A stretch of 32,335 nt of DNA, taken from contig CAJXEC010000017.1 of assembly GCA_913052165.1 (NCBI GenBank), forward strand, positions 1 to 32,335. The letters are read 5' to 3'. Below the pieces are notes generated by a model that worked only from the letters and a program-made list of their open reading frames with translations, ran no database searches and was not told where the DNA came from. Positions within the stretch are counted from its first letter, which is position 1; the number at the start of each line of letters is the position of its first letter. Below are positions 19,287-29,184 of this stretch, piece by piece. The translations under genes were made by a program, and so were the position numbers. Origin of the DNA: an uncultured Rhodospirillaceae bacterium (GTDB lineage: Bacteria; Pseudomonadota; Alphaproteobacteria; MPNO01; UBA2964).

Positions 19287-19763
19287 ATGAAACATCTAAT
19301 TTTTACGATTTTCGTTCTAGTCCCCCTCATGGAGATAGCGATTTTCATCGAATTTTCGGAAGCCTTTGGGATCTGGACCACAGTAACATTAATCCTTGTA
19401 TCTGCATTGATCGGCGGCAAGCTATTCCAATCTCAGGGTCTACATACATTACAAAATGCCTTAGCGAGCACAGAAAAAGATTTGTTTCCTGCACAAGAGG
19501 TCTTTGTTGGTGCCTGCATTTTCTTAGCAAGTCTTTTGCTTATCACACCAGGAGTCCTCACCGATCTTCTCGGGCTAGCACTATTTTCACCTCCTTGTCG
19601 TCGCTATCTAGGATTAAAAATTTTGCAGTTTTTTAGAGGCCGTTTCGATTTTTGGGGCTACGCAGACGTCAAAAACAATACAAAAGGCAAGTACCAATCC
19701 GGACAAACAATAGAAACTAATTATCGGGAGGTTATTGAGGAAGATCCTCCACATAATACCTAA
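19287..19763 (+). CDS. fxsA: FxsA family membrane protein
   Basis: LVPLMEIAIFIEFSEAFGIWTTVTLILVSALIGGKLFQSQGL and PGVLTDLLGLALFSPPCR. Confidence 0.88.
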   Translation: MKHLIFTIFVLVPLMEIAIFIEFSEAFGIWTTVTLILVSALIGGKLFQSQGLHTLQNALASTEKDLFPAQEVFVGACIFLASLLLITPGVLTDLLGLALFSPPCRRYLGLKILQFFRGRFDFWGYADVKNNTKGKYQSGQTIETNYREVIEEDPPHNT

Positions 19764-19857
19764 AAACCACCTTATAAAAAAGATCATCAACCAGTCTCTT
19801 GTTTGGTCATTCCATACGTGTTAGCGACCAAGGTCCCAAATATTTAAAGGATTTTTA

Positions 19858-20331
19858 ATGGCAGACGAACAAAAAAATGGAAGCCTAGGGACGCCCGAAG
19901 GCGATAATGATGCCTCTATAGCACCGGAAATAACCATAGAGGCACAATACACCAAAGACCTATCTTTTGAGAATCCCTCTGCCCCGAAGGCCAATTCCAA
20001 TGTTCCGGAGATCAGTGTTGACGTGACAACCGGTATTCGACCGATAGGGGATGATTACCACGAGACAACTTTGCAGTTTAAAGCTGAAGCGAAAACTGGG
20101 GAAGAGCTAGTATTTATAATAGAGCTTACTTACGGAGCTGTTATGAAGGTTACGGGAATTCCCCAAGAAGCAATAGGCGCAGTCCTGCTCACAGAAGGGG
20201 CCCGGCTGATTTTTCCGTTCGCCCGAAATATAATTGCTGATGTCACGCGGGATGGGGGTTTTCCCCCCCTTTTCTTACAGCCAATTGATTTCATCGAACT
20301 ATACAATAAACAGCATAATCCAGAAGATTAG
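19858..20331 (+). CDS. secB: Protein-export chaperone SecB
   Basis: YTKDLSFENPSAP, LTYGAVMKVTG, LLTEGARLIFPFARNIIADVTRDGGFPPLFLQPIDF. Confidence 0.97.
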   Translation: MADEQKNGSLGTPEGDNDASIAPEITIEAQYTKDLSFENPSAPKANSNVPEISVDVTTGIRPIGDDYHETTLQFKAEAKTGEELVFIIELTYGAVMKVTGIPQEAIGAVLLTEGARLIFPFARNIIADVTRDGGFPPLFLQPIDFIELYNKQHNPED

Positions 20332-20347
20332 TTTGAATCCGGTAGCC

Positions 20348-21022
20348 CTACCGGTCCCAAATCGGGTTTTCAAGTTTCTTGATGAGTGCGGAATGGGCTA
20401 TAAGTTCGTCGTCAGTAGGACAATGGGCTCTCGGAGGCCTCGTGACAGAGTGCGACTCAATCTTTAAATTAGTATTAACCACCATTTGCTCAGTTAACTC
20501 TAATCCAGGCTGTTTTCCCCCTTGAAATTCAAGATAAACCTCAGCCAACAGTTCTGCGTCTAATAATGCACCGTGTTTGGTTCGGCAAGAATTATCGATT
20601 GAAAATCTTCGACACAACGCATCCAAACTGGCGGGGGCGCCAGGGTATCGTGACCTGGCCAAGCTCAAAGTATCAATAGCCTGACTATTTGGTATACTAC
20701 ATTTTCCCAAAGCTTCTAATTCGCTATTGATGAAACCTAAATCGAAGGACGCATTGTGTATCACCAAGGGAGAAGAGCCAACAAACTCTATGAATGGCAA
20801 CGCCACCTCCGAAAATACTGGTTTATCGGCCAAAAATTCCGTAGTTAATCCATGAACCGCTTCCGCCTCGGCCGGCACATCTCTCTCCGGGTTAATGTAA
20901 CAATGGAAAACTTCACCAGTGGGGACATGGTTTTTCAACTCTAAACAACCAATTTCAACCAACCTATCACCATTTTTCGGAGACAATCCGGTCGTTTCTG
21001 TGTCCAACACTACTTCACGCAT
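20348..21022 (-). CDS. dnaQ: DNA polymerase III subunit epsilon
   Basis: MREVVLDTETTGLSPKNGDRLVEIGCLEL, HNASFDLGFINSELEALG, LDALCRRFSIDNSCRTKHGALLDAELLAEVYLE. Confidence 0.97.
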   Translation of the reverse strand: MREVVLDTETTGLSPKNGDRLVEIGCLELKNHVPTGEVFHCYINPERDVPAEAEAVHGLTTEFLADKPVFSEVALPFIEFVGSSPLVIHNASFDLGFINSELEALGKCSIPNSQAIDTLSLARSRYPGAPASLDALCRRFSIDNSCRTKHGALLDAELLAEVYLEFQGGKQPGLELTEQMVVNTNLKIESHSVTRPPRAHCPTDDELIAHSALIKKLENPIWDR

Positions 21023-21028
21023 TTTCTG

Positions 21029-21661
21029 CTAGCCTTTTCTTGTCAGCCATCCCGATCTCCAAATTTGAGGTTTCGATTGTTTTAAGAAAAATATGATTTT
21101 TGATAATGCATTAAAAGTGTGACGTCTTCCGATACCGGTATTGATAATAAAATCAGCCTTTTTCCGTTTGAGCTGATCGCTCAATTGCTTCGATTTTATA
21201 CTAGCGTACTTCTGCTCCGTCATTCCAAACCGTTTTAATACACGTTGTTTTTGAAGAAAATCGGGGGCTATGACCACAGCAGTTACATCACACCGCTTAT
21301 CAGAACCGTTTTCAAACAAAAGGGGTATATCGAGTGCGACTATCGAATATCGATTTCTAGAGCAATCTCTCAAAAATGTTTCCTGCGCTTCCCAAACCAT
21401 AGGGTGGATTATTTCCTCCAATTTGTGCAGCAAACTCCTGTCTTTAAAAACTAATTTGCTGAGGATTTGCCGATCTATCTTTCCGTGTTTAATCGTCCCA
21501 GGAAAAATTTTCTTTATTTGGCCTATAGCGGCACCGTTTGGGGCCATAAGTTGGTGTGTTAAGGCGTCGGCATCACATACTGGCACCCCGAGCCGCAAAA
21601 GCATATTACTAGCAGTGCTCTTTCCCATTCCTATTGATCCTGTTAACCCCAAAATGATCAA
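21029..21661 (-). CDS. coaE: Dephospho-CoA kinase
   Basis: MIILGLTGSIGMGKSTASNMLLRLGVPVCDADALTHQLM, LDIPLLFENG. Confidence 0.96.
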   Translation of the reverse strand: MIILGLTGSIGMGKSTASNMLLRLGVPVCDADALTHQLMAPNGAAIGQIKKIFPGTIKHGKIDRQILSKLVFKDRSLLHKLEEIIHPMVWEAQETFLRDCSRNRYSIVALDIPLLFENGSDKRCDVTAVVIAPDFLQKQRVLKRFGMTEQKYASIKSKQLSDQLKRKKADFIINTGIGRRHTFNALSKIIFFLKQSKPQIWRSGWLTRKG

Positions 21662-21664
21662 TGT

Positions 21665-22519
21665 TCAGCTCATAACTAATGCAGCGTTAATAGTTTTTCT
21701 GAGGTCGTTTGTTATCTGTGGTTCGATATTAAACCAAGCTTTGAAGCCGGGGCGTGCTTGCTGAAAAAGCATTTCAAGACCACTTATGATCGGGTTACCC
21801 CGAGCTTTAGCTCGTTTTAACAATGTCGTCATCAGAGGTGCATACACTATGTCATTCACCACTGCTGATTTCGGAAGATGATCTAAATCAAGATCTAATG
21901 GAGGCTGTCCTTGCATCCCACAGCTAGTTGTATTTACCAGCAATGAAACATCAGTGAGAGCTTTATTGCGATCGCTCCATGGCCAAAAATTGCAGCTTGG
22001 GCCAAATTGTAGAGCCAAATTCTCAGCCCGACTATCGGTTCGATTAGTTATTCTAATTTCGTCAGCACCCCAATTTCTTAATGCATGTAGAACTGCCTTG
22101 GACGCACCACCGGAACCAATTACTACAACGGTTTTACCAGATATATTCCACCCTTTTGGGGTCTTACTTTCGATAGCCGCTCTAAATCCAAAACTATCGG
22201 TATTGTATCCAAACGTTTTGCCGTTAGGTTGGAAAACAATTGTATTAACAGCTTCTATTTCTAGAGCTGTTTCGTCGACTTTATCTAAGACAGATAGACA
22301 TGCTTCCTTATGTGGTAAAGTTAGGTTTAAACCAGCCATACCCAAGCTACAACATGCATCTATTGCGCTTTTTAAATCGTTGGGAGAAATCGCGAGCGGG
22401 ATGTAGGAACCGCGCCTGTTGTATTGTTTTATCCAAAAGTTGTGAATAAGGGGAGATAGAGAGTGCGATACGGGCCATCCCAGAATTCCTGCTATTTTAT
22501 AGTCGTTCTTATCGGTCAC
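21665..22519 (-). CDS. aroE: Shikimate dehydrogenase
   Basis: AGILGWPVSHSLSPLIHNFW, GLNLTLPHKEAC, AVNTIVFQPNGKTFGYNTDSFGF, VVIGSGGASKAVLHAL, SGLEMLFQQARPGFKAWF. Confidence 0.97.
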   Translation of the reverse strand: MTDKNDYKIAGILGWPVSHSLSPLIHNFWIKQYNRRGSYIPLAISPNDLKSAIDACCSLGMAGLNLTLPHKEACLSVLDKVDETALEIEAVNTIVFQPNGKTFGYNTDSFGFRAAIESKTPKGWNISGKTVVVIGSGGASKAVLHALRNWGADEIRITNRTDSRAENLALQFGPSCNFWPWSDRNKALTDVSLLVNTTSCGMQGQPPLDLDLDHLPKSAVVNDIVYAPLMTTLLKRAKARGNPIISGLEMLFQQARPGFKAWFNIEPQITNDLRKTINAALVMS

Positions 22520-23118
22520 AAAGTCATCAAGCCGCGCGTCCTAAGATACTGTAACAGAGGTATTAATGGTAATCCCAGAACAGTAAAGAAATCTCCCTCT
22601 ATTCTATTCAAGAGTTGAATGCCATAACCTTCTACTTTATAACCCCCCGGGCCATTATATAGTTCCTCTTTAGATTTAATCAGATACTGCTCTAAAAACT
22701 GATCACTGAAATCTCTAAAATGCATTAACGCCTTGTTCGTTTGGTGCCAGACCCTTTGTCCACCCTCAGCCACGCACACCGAGCTTATCAAACAATGTTG
22801 ACTATTGCGAAGGGTTAGAATTTGCTCTTTTGCTTTGTTCTCGGTCCTAGGTTTGCTCAAAATAGAGCCATTAAACTCTAGAACTTGATCTCCTCCAATC
22901 ACAATGGATTCCGGATATTTTTCACTTACCTTACAAGCCTTTTGTTCTGCTAGAAATGTCGCGATCTCTTGGGGCTGAGCTCCAGCTGCCGCGAGCGATT
23001 TTTTAATCTCTTCTTCATCGATTTGCGCTGGAAAAGAATCGAAAACTAGTCCGGCACTTTCTAGCAATCTCCTACGCGTAACACTTTCTGAAGCTAAAAT
23101 AAATTTAACGTTTTTCAT
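22516..23118 (-). CDS. maf: Maf family nucleotide pyrophosphatase
   Basis: ILASESVTRRRLLESAGLVFDSFPAQIDEE, VIGGDQVLEFNG, GGYKVEGYGIQLLNRIEGDFFTVLGLPL. Confidence 0.95.
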   Translation of the reverse strand: MKNVKFILASESVTRRRLLESAGLVFDSFPAQIDEEEIKKSLAAAGAQPQEIATFLAEQKACKVSEKYPESIVIGGDQVLEFNGSILSKPRTENKAKEQILTLRNSQHCLISSVCVAEGGQRVWHQTNKALMHFRDFSDQFLEQYLIKSKEELYNGPGGYKVEGYGIQLLNRIEGDFFTVLGLPLIPLLQYLRTRGLMTL

Positions 23119-23620
23119 AACAATTATCTACTCTGTCTAACTTGAGCAGCGGACAACTGAAACCCAAGGCCTTATCCAGTTGCATAGTAAAAATTTGGCA
23201 TTCGCGAACGGTTTGCATAAGACTTCAGATAGAATTCTAACCTATCTATTAACATTACAAATTGCAGATCTTTTTATAATACTGGATAAGTCGAAATTTT
23301 TCAAAGGATCCCGAATTACTTCGGCTTAATTAAATTTACTTCCTTAAACTTTCCAGATGTGCATAAAAGACAAATTCATGGGGATAAAAATTTATCACCA
23401 GAATTGACGGACTGTGGAAAAAATTATTCCCGCATTTACTTATTGTTTATATGCTAGAAGCAGATGAAATCATGAGTTTTTTCTTATCGAGAATATCCAC
23501 TAAAAAAAGCTATTCTTATTCTTCGTTGTTAATCCTCAATTTTCACAGCTTCAACAACTAAAACAACATATTATAATATATATTTTTTAATGGACGTCCC
23601 AATTAAAACGAGTTTCACTG
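23119..23620. other. Candidate chromosomal replication origin (oriC) region: DnaA-box-like cluster plus AT-rich tract
   Basis: TTATCCAGT 23172-23180(+) and its exact inverted copy 23281-23289(-); TTATCCCCA 23379-23387(-, 8/9 to TTATCCACA); TTATCACCA 23392-23400(+, 7/9); TTTTCCACA 23413-23421(-, 8/9); TTATCGAGA 23484-23492(+, 7/9); ATATCCACT 23493-23501(+, 7/9); A/T-only 24-mer at 23568-23591; adjacent to hemE with diverging flanking genes. Confidence 0.65.
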
Positions 23621-24679
23621 ATGGATCGACTATCCTCCAGAACAAGGTTTCTAAATTCTATACGTAGAATTCGTGTTGATAGACCACCAATTTGGCTCAT
23701 GAGACAGGCTGGCCGTTATTTGCCAGAATATCGGAAAATTCGCACAGAGGTTAGGGGATTTCTAGATCTTTGCTATAACCCAGATTTAGCTTCAGAAGTG
23801 ACCATTCAGCCAATTCGGAGGTTTCAATTAGACGCCGCAATTATATTTTCTGATATTCTTGTGATTCCTCATGCGGCTGGAAGTAAATTAGTTTTTAAAG
23901 AAAAAGAAGGCCCAAAACTTACGCCATTAAAAAATAAAGATGATATCTCAGCATTAAATTTCAAAGAGATAACAGAACGGTTAACGCCTGTTTATAAAGC
24001 AATAAAAATCACTAGGCAGCGCCTTGGTGAAGGTACAGCAATTATAGGATTTAGTGGCGCACCTTGGACACTTGCTACGTATATGGTTGAGGGTGGAACT
24101 AGCCGGGAGTTTCTCCAAATAAGGCGGTTAGCATCTGAAAATCCGGACCTATTACAGGACCTTTTTAAAAGCTTGGAGTCTTCTATTGCCACGCATTTGA
24201 TCAATCAGATTGAAGCTGGGGCAGACGCGGTTCAAATTTTTGATAGCTGGGCTGGTATTTTAAACACTCCTGATTTTGAATGCTGGTGTTTAGACCCAAT
24301 AATACGAATATGTGAACGGATAAAAAATATTTACCCTCAAACGCCTATTATCGTATTTCCGAGGTTAGCAGGCATAAGATATTTGGATTTTCTCGGGAAC
24401 CCAGCGGTTAACGTAATTAGTATTGATCAAACTGTCCCGTTAAATTGGGCCAGGAAATACCTTTTTCCCAGTTTGGCAATTCAGGGCAATCTTGACCCAA
24501 TGTCATTATTAGTTGGTGGAGAAAGATTAAAATCTGACGTCCACAAAATATTGGAAGCTTTCGGAGATCAGCCAGGGTTTATTTTTAACCTAGGTCATGG
24601 AGTGATAAAAAACACAAACCCAGAGAATGTCGAGGCCTTGTGTGAGGTCATTCGCTCCTGGCCAGGAGATAGTCGATGA
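23621..24679 (+). CDS. hemE: Uroporphyrinogen decarboxylase
   Basis: RPPIWLMRQAGRYLPEYRKIR, IIGFSGAPWTLATYMVEG, QIFDSWAG, GNLDPMSLL, FNLGHGVIKNTNPENVEAL. Confidence 0.98.
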   Translation: MDRLSSRTRFLNSIRRIRVDRPPIWLMRQAGRYLPEYRKIRTEVRGFLDLCYNPDLASEVTIQPIRRFQLDAAIIFSDILVIPHAAGSKLVFKEKEGPKLTPLKNKDDISALNFKEITERLTPVYKAIKITRQRLGEGTAIIGFSGAPWTLATYMVEGGTSREFLQIRRLASENPDLLQDLFKSLESSIATHLINQIEAGADAVQIFDSWAGILNTPDFECWCLDPIIRICERIKNIYPQTPIIVFPRLAGIRYLDFLGNPAVNVISIDQTVPLNWARKYLFPSLAIQGNLDPMSLLVGGERLKSDVHKILEAFGDQPGFIFNLGHGVIKNTNPENVEALCEVIRSWPGDSR

Positions 24680-25725
24680 GTGAAAACAAGAAAATTGCTA
24701 TTATCTTGTTCAATTTGGGTGGTCCTGACAGTTTAGACGCAGTGAAGCCTTTTTTGTTTAATCTTTTTTATGATCCTTACATAATTCGCGCCCCTAAATA
24801 CATAAGGTTATTAATAGCAAAATACATATCCTGGCGGAGAGAAGAGACAGCTAAGGATATATATCGACAGATTGGCGGAAAATCGCCAATTCTTGAGCAA
24901 ACCCAAGATCAAGCATACGAGTTAGAAAGATTTCTAAATGAACAACACAGACACATATATAGGGTTTTTGTCGCGATGCGATACTGGCACCCCTTTATTG
25001 ATGAGGTGTTAGAAGAGATAGTCTCATTTAGCGCTGACGAAATCCTCTTACTTCCTTTATACCCCCAATTTTCAACGACTACCACGCAGTCTTTTTATGC
25101 CGCCTGGAACAAAGCTTGTCCAAAACCATCAAGCCAGGTCAAGACAATCTGTTGTTATCCAAGCAATCCTGGATTTACGGAGGCAATAGCGAGAAAGCTC
25201 GTGTTAGCGTACAATGAGGTAGAGACTGAAACACGCATTTTGTTTTCTGCGCATGGGCTACCGAAGAGTATAGTTGAATCAGGTGATCCCTATCAGTTGC
25301 AGGTAGAATTGACGGTTAAAGAAATATTGCGAAGAGCGGGTCTGGATGATCCAGATTATGTAATTTGCTATCAAAGTAGGGTGGGACCAGTTGAATGGTT
25401 AAAGCCTTATACGGATGAGGAGATAAAAAGAGCTGGAATAGACAAAAGATCGGTAATAATTGTTCCTGTCGCTTTTGTATCAGAGCACTCAGAAACACTC
25501 GTTGAATTAGATATTGAATATAAACATTTGGCACGAACCGCTGGGGTTCAGACATATAAACGTATAGAAACCGTTCAAACAGATGGGCACTTCATAAAAG
25601 GGTTAGCCAATATGGTTACTCACAGTATTGAGGGTGATAAAAATATCATTACTGATTGTGAGCAACTCCCATGCGATAACACCCGAGCAGATTGCCCGCT
25701 TAGAGGCGACTGTCCCTCATTTTAA
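24676..25725 (+). CDS. hemH: Ferrochelatase
   Basis: IAIILFNLGGPDSLDAVKPFLFNLFYDPYII, FSAHGLPKSIVESGDPY, CYQSRVGPVEWLKPYT, VPVAFVSEHSETLVELDIEY; overlaps hemE by 4 bp. Confidence 0.98.
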   Translation: MSENKKIAIILFNLGGPDSLDAVKPFLFNLFYDPYIIRAPKYIRLLIAKYISWRREETAKDIYRQIGGKSPILEQTQDQAYELERFLNEQHRHIYRVFVAMRYWHPFIDEVLEEIVSFSADEILLLPLYPQFSTTTTQSFYAAWNKACPKPSSQVKTICCYPSNPGFTEAIARKLVLAYNEVETETRILFSAHGLPKSIVESGDPYQLQVELTVKEILRRAGLDDPDYVICYQSRVGPVEWLKPYTDEEIKRAGIDKRSVIIVPVAFVSEHSETLVELDIEYKHLARTAGVQTYKRIETVQTDGHFIKGLANMVTHSIEGDKNIITDCEQLPCDNTRADCPLRGDCPSF

Positions 25726-25727
25726 AA

Positions 25728-26183
25728 ATGCTGATGAGTATTCTATCAGACTATTACCTGATAATTAAGAGTCTTCATATAGTATCGATCATTGCTTGGA
25801 TGGCGGGGCTTTTGTACCTTCCTAGACTGTTTGTCTATCACGCGTCTGCTGAGCTCGGGTCAGAGCTATCTGAGACCCTGAAAAAGATGGAATATCGATT
25901 GCTCAGATACATAATGAACCCGGCGATGGTTGCCAGTCTATTGTTTGGAGTATTGTTATTTTTGACTCCTGGTGTAATTGATTGGTCCGCTTGGTGGGTA
26001 TCTGCTAAAATTTTAGCATTGATACTTTTAATGGCAGTGCATATCAATTTTTCTTGGTGGCAGAGGACGTTTCACAGCGATCTTAATCGAAGGTCCGAAA
26101 AATTTTACCGTATTGCTAACGAGGTGCCGACTTTATTGATGATTGTCATTGTTTTTTTGGTGATAGTTAAACCAGGGCAGTAA
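25728..26183 (+). CDS. hemJ: Protoporphyrinogen oxidase HemJ
   Basis: YYLIIKSLHIVSIIAWMAGLLYLPRLFVYHA, W-rich membrane protein, EKFYRIANEVPTLLMIVIVFLVIVKP; follows hemH. Confidence 0.95.
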   Translation: MLMSILSDYYLIIKSLHIVSIIAWMAGLLYLPRLFVYHASAELGSELSETLKKMEYRLLRYIMNPAMVASLLFGVLLFLTPGVIDWSAWWVSAKILALILLMAVHINFSWWQRTFHSDLNRRSEKFYRIANEVPTLLMIVIVFLVIVKPGQ

Positions 26184-26240
26184 GACCGATATGAAGACTA
26201 TTGACAGTTGTGGATGCAACGAGTAAACGCTTTAAAATTA

Positions 26241-26256
26241 ACTCTCGTCTGAGAGT
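26241..26256 (+). other. Perfect 6-bp inverted repeat in the rho leader
   Basis: ACTCTC-GTCT-GAGAGT at 26241-26256 in the hemJ-rho intergenic gap; no T-tract follows. Confidence 0.5.
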
Positions 26257-26350
26257 CCCGCCTTAGAAGAATTCTCAAATTTTACAGAGCCCCCAAGGTC
26301 CCCCGTTTACATAAATCTTCAGAATAATTTTCCTATGTAGAGAATTAAAA

Positions 26351-27607
26351 ATGCACTTACAAGAACTCAAACAAAAATCACCCGGTGAACTGTTAGCGTA
26401 CGCAGAAGAACTGGAAATTGAAAATGCGTCTAGTCTTCGCAAACAAGAAATGATGTTTGCTATTTTGAAACATCTAGCTGACAACGAAGTCGCTATATAT
26501 GGTGATGGTGTGCTGGAGGTACTGCAAGATGGGTTTGGGTTTCTCAGGGCCCCTGAGGCAAATTATTTACCGGGTCCCGATGATATCTACGTATCTCCAA
26601 GCCAAATTAGACACTTTGGTTTAAGGACGGGAGATACTGTAGAGGGGCAAATAAGATCGCCTAAAAATGGGGAACGATATTTTGCGCTACTCAAAGTCAA
26701 TCAAATAAATTTTGAAGACCCAGAAAAAGTAAGGCAAAGAATTAACTTCGACAACCTTACGCCATTGTATCCAGAATCAAAGTTCAAACTTGATGCTGAT
26801 AATCCAAAAGTCAAAGATTTGACACCTCGCGTGGTGGATATCGTATCACCCATCGGAAAGGGACAAAGGTCTCTTATTGTGGCTCCGCCGCGCACTGGCA
26901 AAACTATGATGCTGCAAACAATCGCGCATTCAATTACAGAAAATAATCCGGAGGTTTACCTACTTGTTCTTCTTATTGATGAAAGGCCGGAAGAGGTGAC
27001 TGATATGCAGCGCTCCGTTAATGGAGAGGTAGTTAGTTCTACTTTTGATGAGCCCGCAACACGTCATGTACAAGTAGCAGAGATGGTTATTGAAAAGGCT
27101 AAACGTTTAGTTGAGCACGGCCGCGATGTTGTTATCCTCTTAGACTCGATTACAAGATTGGCCCGTGCATATAATACGGTGGTCCCGAGTTCAGGTAAGG
27201 TTCTGACGGGGGGCGTGGACTCAAACGCACTGCAGAGACCGAAGAGATTTTTCGGTGCAGCACGTAATATTGAGGAAGGAGGTTCAATGACCATCGTAGC
27301 GACAGCCTTGATTGATACGGGTTCGAGAATGGATGAAGTTATCTTTGAGGAATTCAAGGGAACCGGTAATTCTGAAATTGTTCTAGATCGTAAGCTTGCT
27401 GACAAACGGACTTTCCCGGCAATGGATATTACAAAATCTGGAACCCGGAAGGAAGAACTGTTGGTAGACAAGGGAACTCTAGCTAAAATGTGGGTTTTGC
27501 GTCGAATTTTATCTCCGATGGGTACCGGAGACGCGATGGAGTTTCTAATCGAAAAACTTAAAACGACTAAGAATAACGAAGACTTCTTCGAGTCTATGAA
27601 CCAATAA
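26351..27607 (+). CDS. rho: Transcription termination factor Rho
   Basis: [67 protein letters not shown], Walker [29 protein letters not shown]. Confidence 0.99.
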   Translation: MHLQELKQKSPGELLAYAEELEIENASSLRKQEMMFAILKHLADNEVAIYGDGVLEVLQDGFGFLRAPEANYLPGPDDIYVSPSQIRHFGLRTGDTVEGQIRSPKNGERYFALLKVNQINFEDPEKVRQRINFDNLTPLYPESKFKLDADNPKVKDLTPRVVDIVSPIGKGQRSLIVAPPRTGKTMMLQTIAHSITENNPEVYLLVLLIDERPEEVTDMQRSVNGEVVSSTFDEPATRHVQVAEMVIEKAKRLVEHGRDVVILLDSITRLARAYNTVVPSSGKVLTGGVDSNALQRPKRFFGAARNIEEGGSMTIVATALIDTGSRMDEVIFEEFKGTGNSEIVLDRKLADKRTFPAMDITKSGTRKEELLVDKGTLAKMWVLRRILSPMGTGDAMEFLIEKLKTTKNNEDFFESMNQ

Positions 27608-27620
27608 AGAAAGAATGGCG

Positions 27621-28595
27621 TCAGGGGATTAACAACGTGGATCCGATTGTTTTTCTTGCTTCTAGATCAGCATGAGCTCTTTTGGCGTCTTTCAAGGAGT
27701 AAATTTGTTTAATTGGTATTTGTATCGCGCCTTTTCGAACCATGGAAAATAACTCTCTCGCGAGCTTTGCATAATCTTCAGGCTTGGCAATGTAATGGTT
27801 AAGCAGTGGACGGGTCATAAAGAGCGAGCCCTTTTGCATCAGTATTAGTGGGGCAAAAGCAGGGACAGGTCCAGAGGCGTTACCGTAGGTTACCCACAAG
27901 CCTCGAGGTTTAAGACAATCCAAAGAACCGGGAAAAGTGGCATCCCCTACGGAGTCGAAAACTACCGGCAGTTTTCTTTTATGGGTTAGACGATCGATCG
28001 TTCGAACAAAATCTTGCCTTTTGTAATTTATGACGTGATCAGCACCATAGGATTTGAGCAGCCTTGCTTTGGCCGTAGAACCCACCGTACCAATAACAGT
28101 CGCCCCAATGGCTTTTGCCCATTGGGTTAAAATAAGGCCAACTCCTCCAGCCGCGGCATGGATTAGAATGGTTTCGCCCTTTTTTATTTTGTAGACACGT
28201 CTCGCGAGCATCGCGGCAGTCAAGCCCTTGAGCATCATACTGGCGGCTGTTCGATCCGTGATATCTTTGGGTATTTTCAGTAGCCGAGCAGCGGGAAAAG
28301 TTCTTGCTTCTGCATATGCTCCCATGGGTTCCGATACGCAAGCAACTCTATCTCCGAGCTTATAACCCGATACCCCCCTGCCTATTTTGCTTATTAACCC
28401 AACACTCTCTACCCCGGGGATGAACGGTGTCTCGATTGGGTAGAGACCCCTCCGGTGGTAGGTATCAATGAAATTCAAGCCAACCGCAGTTGTGTTAACG
28501 GTGACCTCGCCAGTTTTTGGTTCTGGTGTATCTATAGACTGCCAACGAAGGGCGGATGGATCCCCTGTTTTGTTTACAACTATCGCGTGTATCAT
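27621..28595 (-). CDS. NADPH:quinone oxidoreductase (zinc-independent MDR family)
   Basis: VGLNFIDTYHRRGLYPIETPFIPGVESVGLI, GETILIHAAAGGVGLILTQWAKAIGATVIGTV. Confidence 0.93.
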   Translation of the reverse strand: MIHAIVVNKTGDPSALRWQSIDTPEPKTGEVTVNTTAVGLNFIDTYHRRGLYPIETPFIPGVESVGLISKIGRGVSGYKLGDRVACVSEPMGAYAEARTFPAARLLKIPKDITDRTAASMMLKGLTAAMLARRVYKIKKGETILIHAAAGGVGLILTQWAKAIGATVIGTVGSTAKARLLKSYGADHVINYKRQDFVRTIDRLTHKRKLPVVFDSVGDATFPGSLDCLKPRGLWVTYGNASGPVPAFAPLILMQKGSLFMTRPLLNHYIAKPEDYAKLARELFSMVRKGAIQIPIKQIYSLKDAKRAHADLEARKTIGSTLLIP

Positions 28596-28728
28596 TTGTT
28601 AGTCTCTGAAGCTGGGTTAATCCCAGAAAACTTCGCCGGCTAGCTGATCAGCAATAGCAGCGGCATTTTTGTTAGGGATGTGCTTTAAATTCATACTGGT
28701 TTTAGTGTATTTAAACAGAACTTAATTG

Positions 28729-29184
28729 TCATCTTGAACATAATTTTGTCTCAAGTCTCAATAAAAGGCTTTTTGTATCCAGTCCTTCTCCACCAGAATA
28801 GCCGGTCAAGTGTCCTGTTTTGGCTATAATTCGGTGGCAAGGGATAATGATTGGAATGGGATTTTTACCGCACGCAGTGCCAACGGGGCGGGGGGATGAG
28901 GAGAGCTTTGAGGCGAGATCGCCATACGAGGCAGTTTTTCCGTAAGGAATTTTTGCTATTTCCTGCCAAACCCTCAACTGAAACTCGGAGCCATAAGGTT
29001 TTTTGGGGAGGTCGAAGTTTGTTCTTGTCCCATGAAGATATTCTTGGACTTGCTTTTCAGCCTCAATAAGAAGAGACGACACGTCCCTATGCGTCTGTCG
29101 CTCCCAAGATAAGTTTGTTATTGCGCCGCGCTGTTCGTGAATGGTGAGGGGACCGATTGGAGAATTAAAGCTTAACGATGGCAT
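28729..29184 (-). CDS. ogt: Methylated-DNA--[protein]-cysteine S-methyltransferase
   Basis: SEFQLRVWQEIAKIPYGKTASYGDLA and active-site IIIPCHRIIAKTGHLTGYSGG. Confidence 0.94.
   Translation of the reverse strand: MPSLSFNSPIGPLTIHEQRGAITNLSWERQTHRDVSSLLIEAEKQVQEYLHGTRTNFDLPKKPYGSEFQLRVWQEIAKIPYGKTASYGDLASKLSSSPRPVGTACGKNPIPIIIPCHRIIAKTGHLTGYSGGEGLDTKSLLLRLETKLCSR

Noticed and set aside
21270-21764. 164-aa plus-strand ORF opposite coaE/aroE
   Set aside because: Antisense to two clearly identified genes and lacks recognisable motifs.
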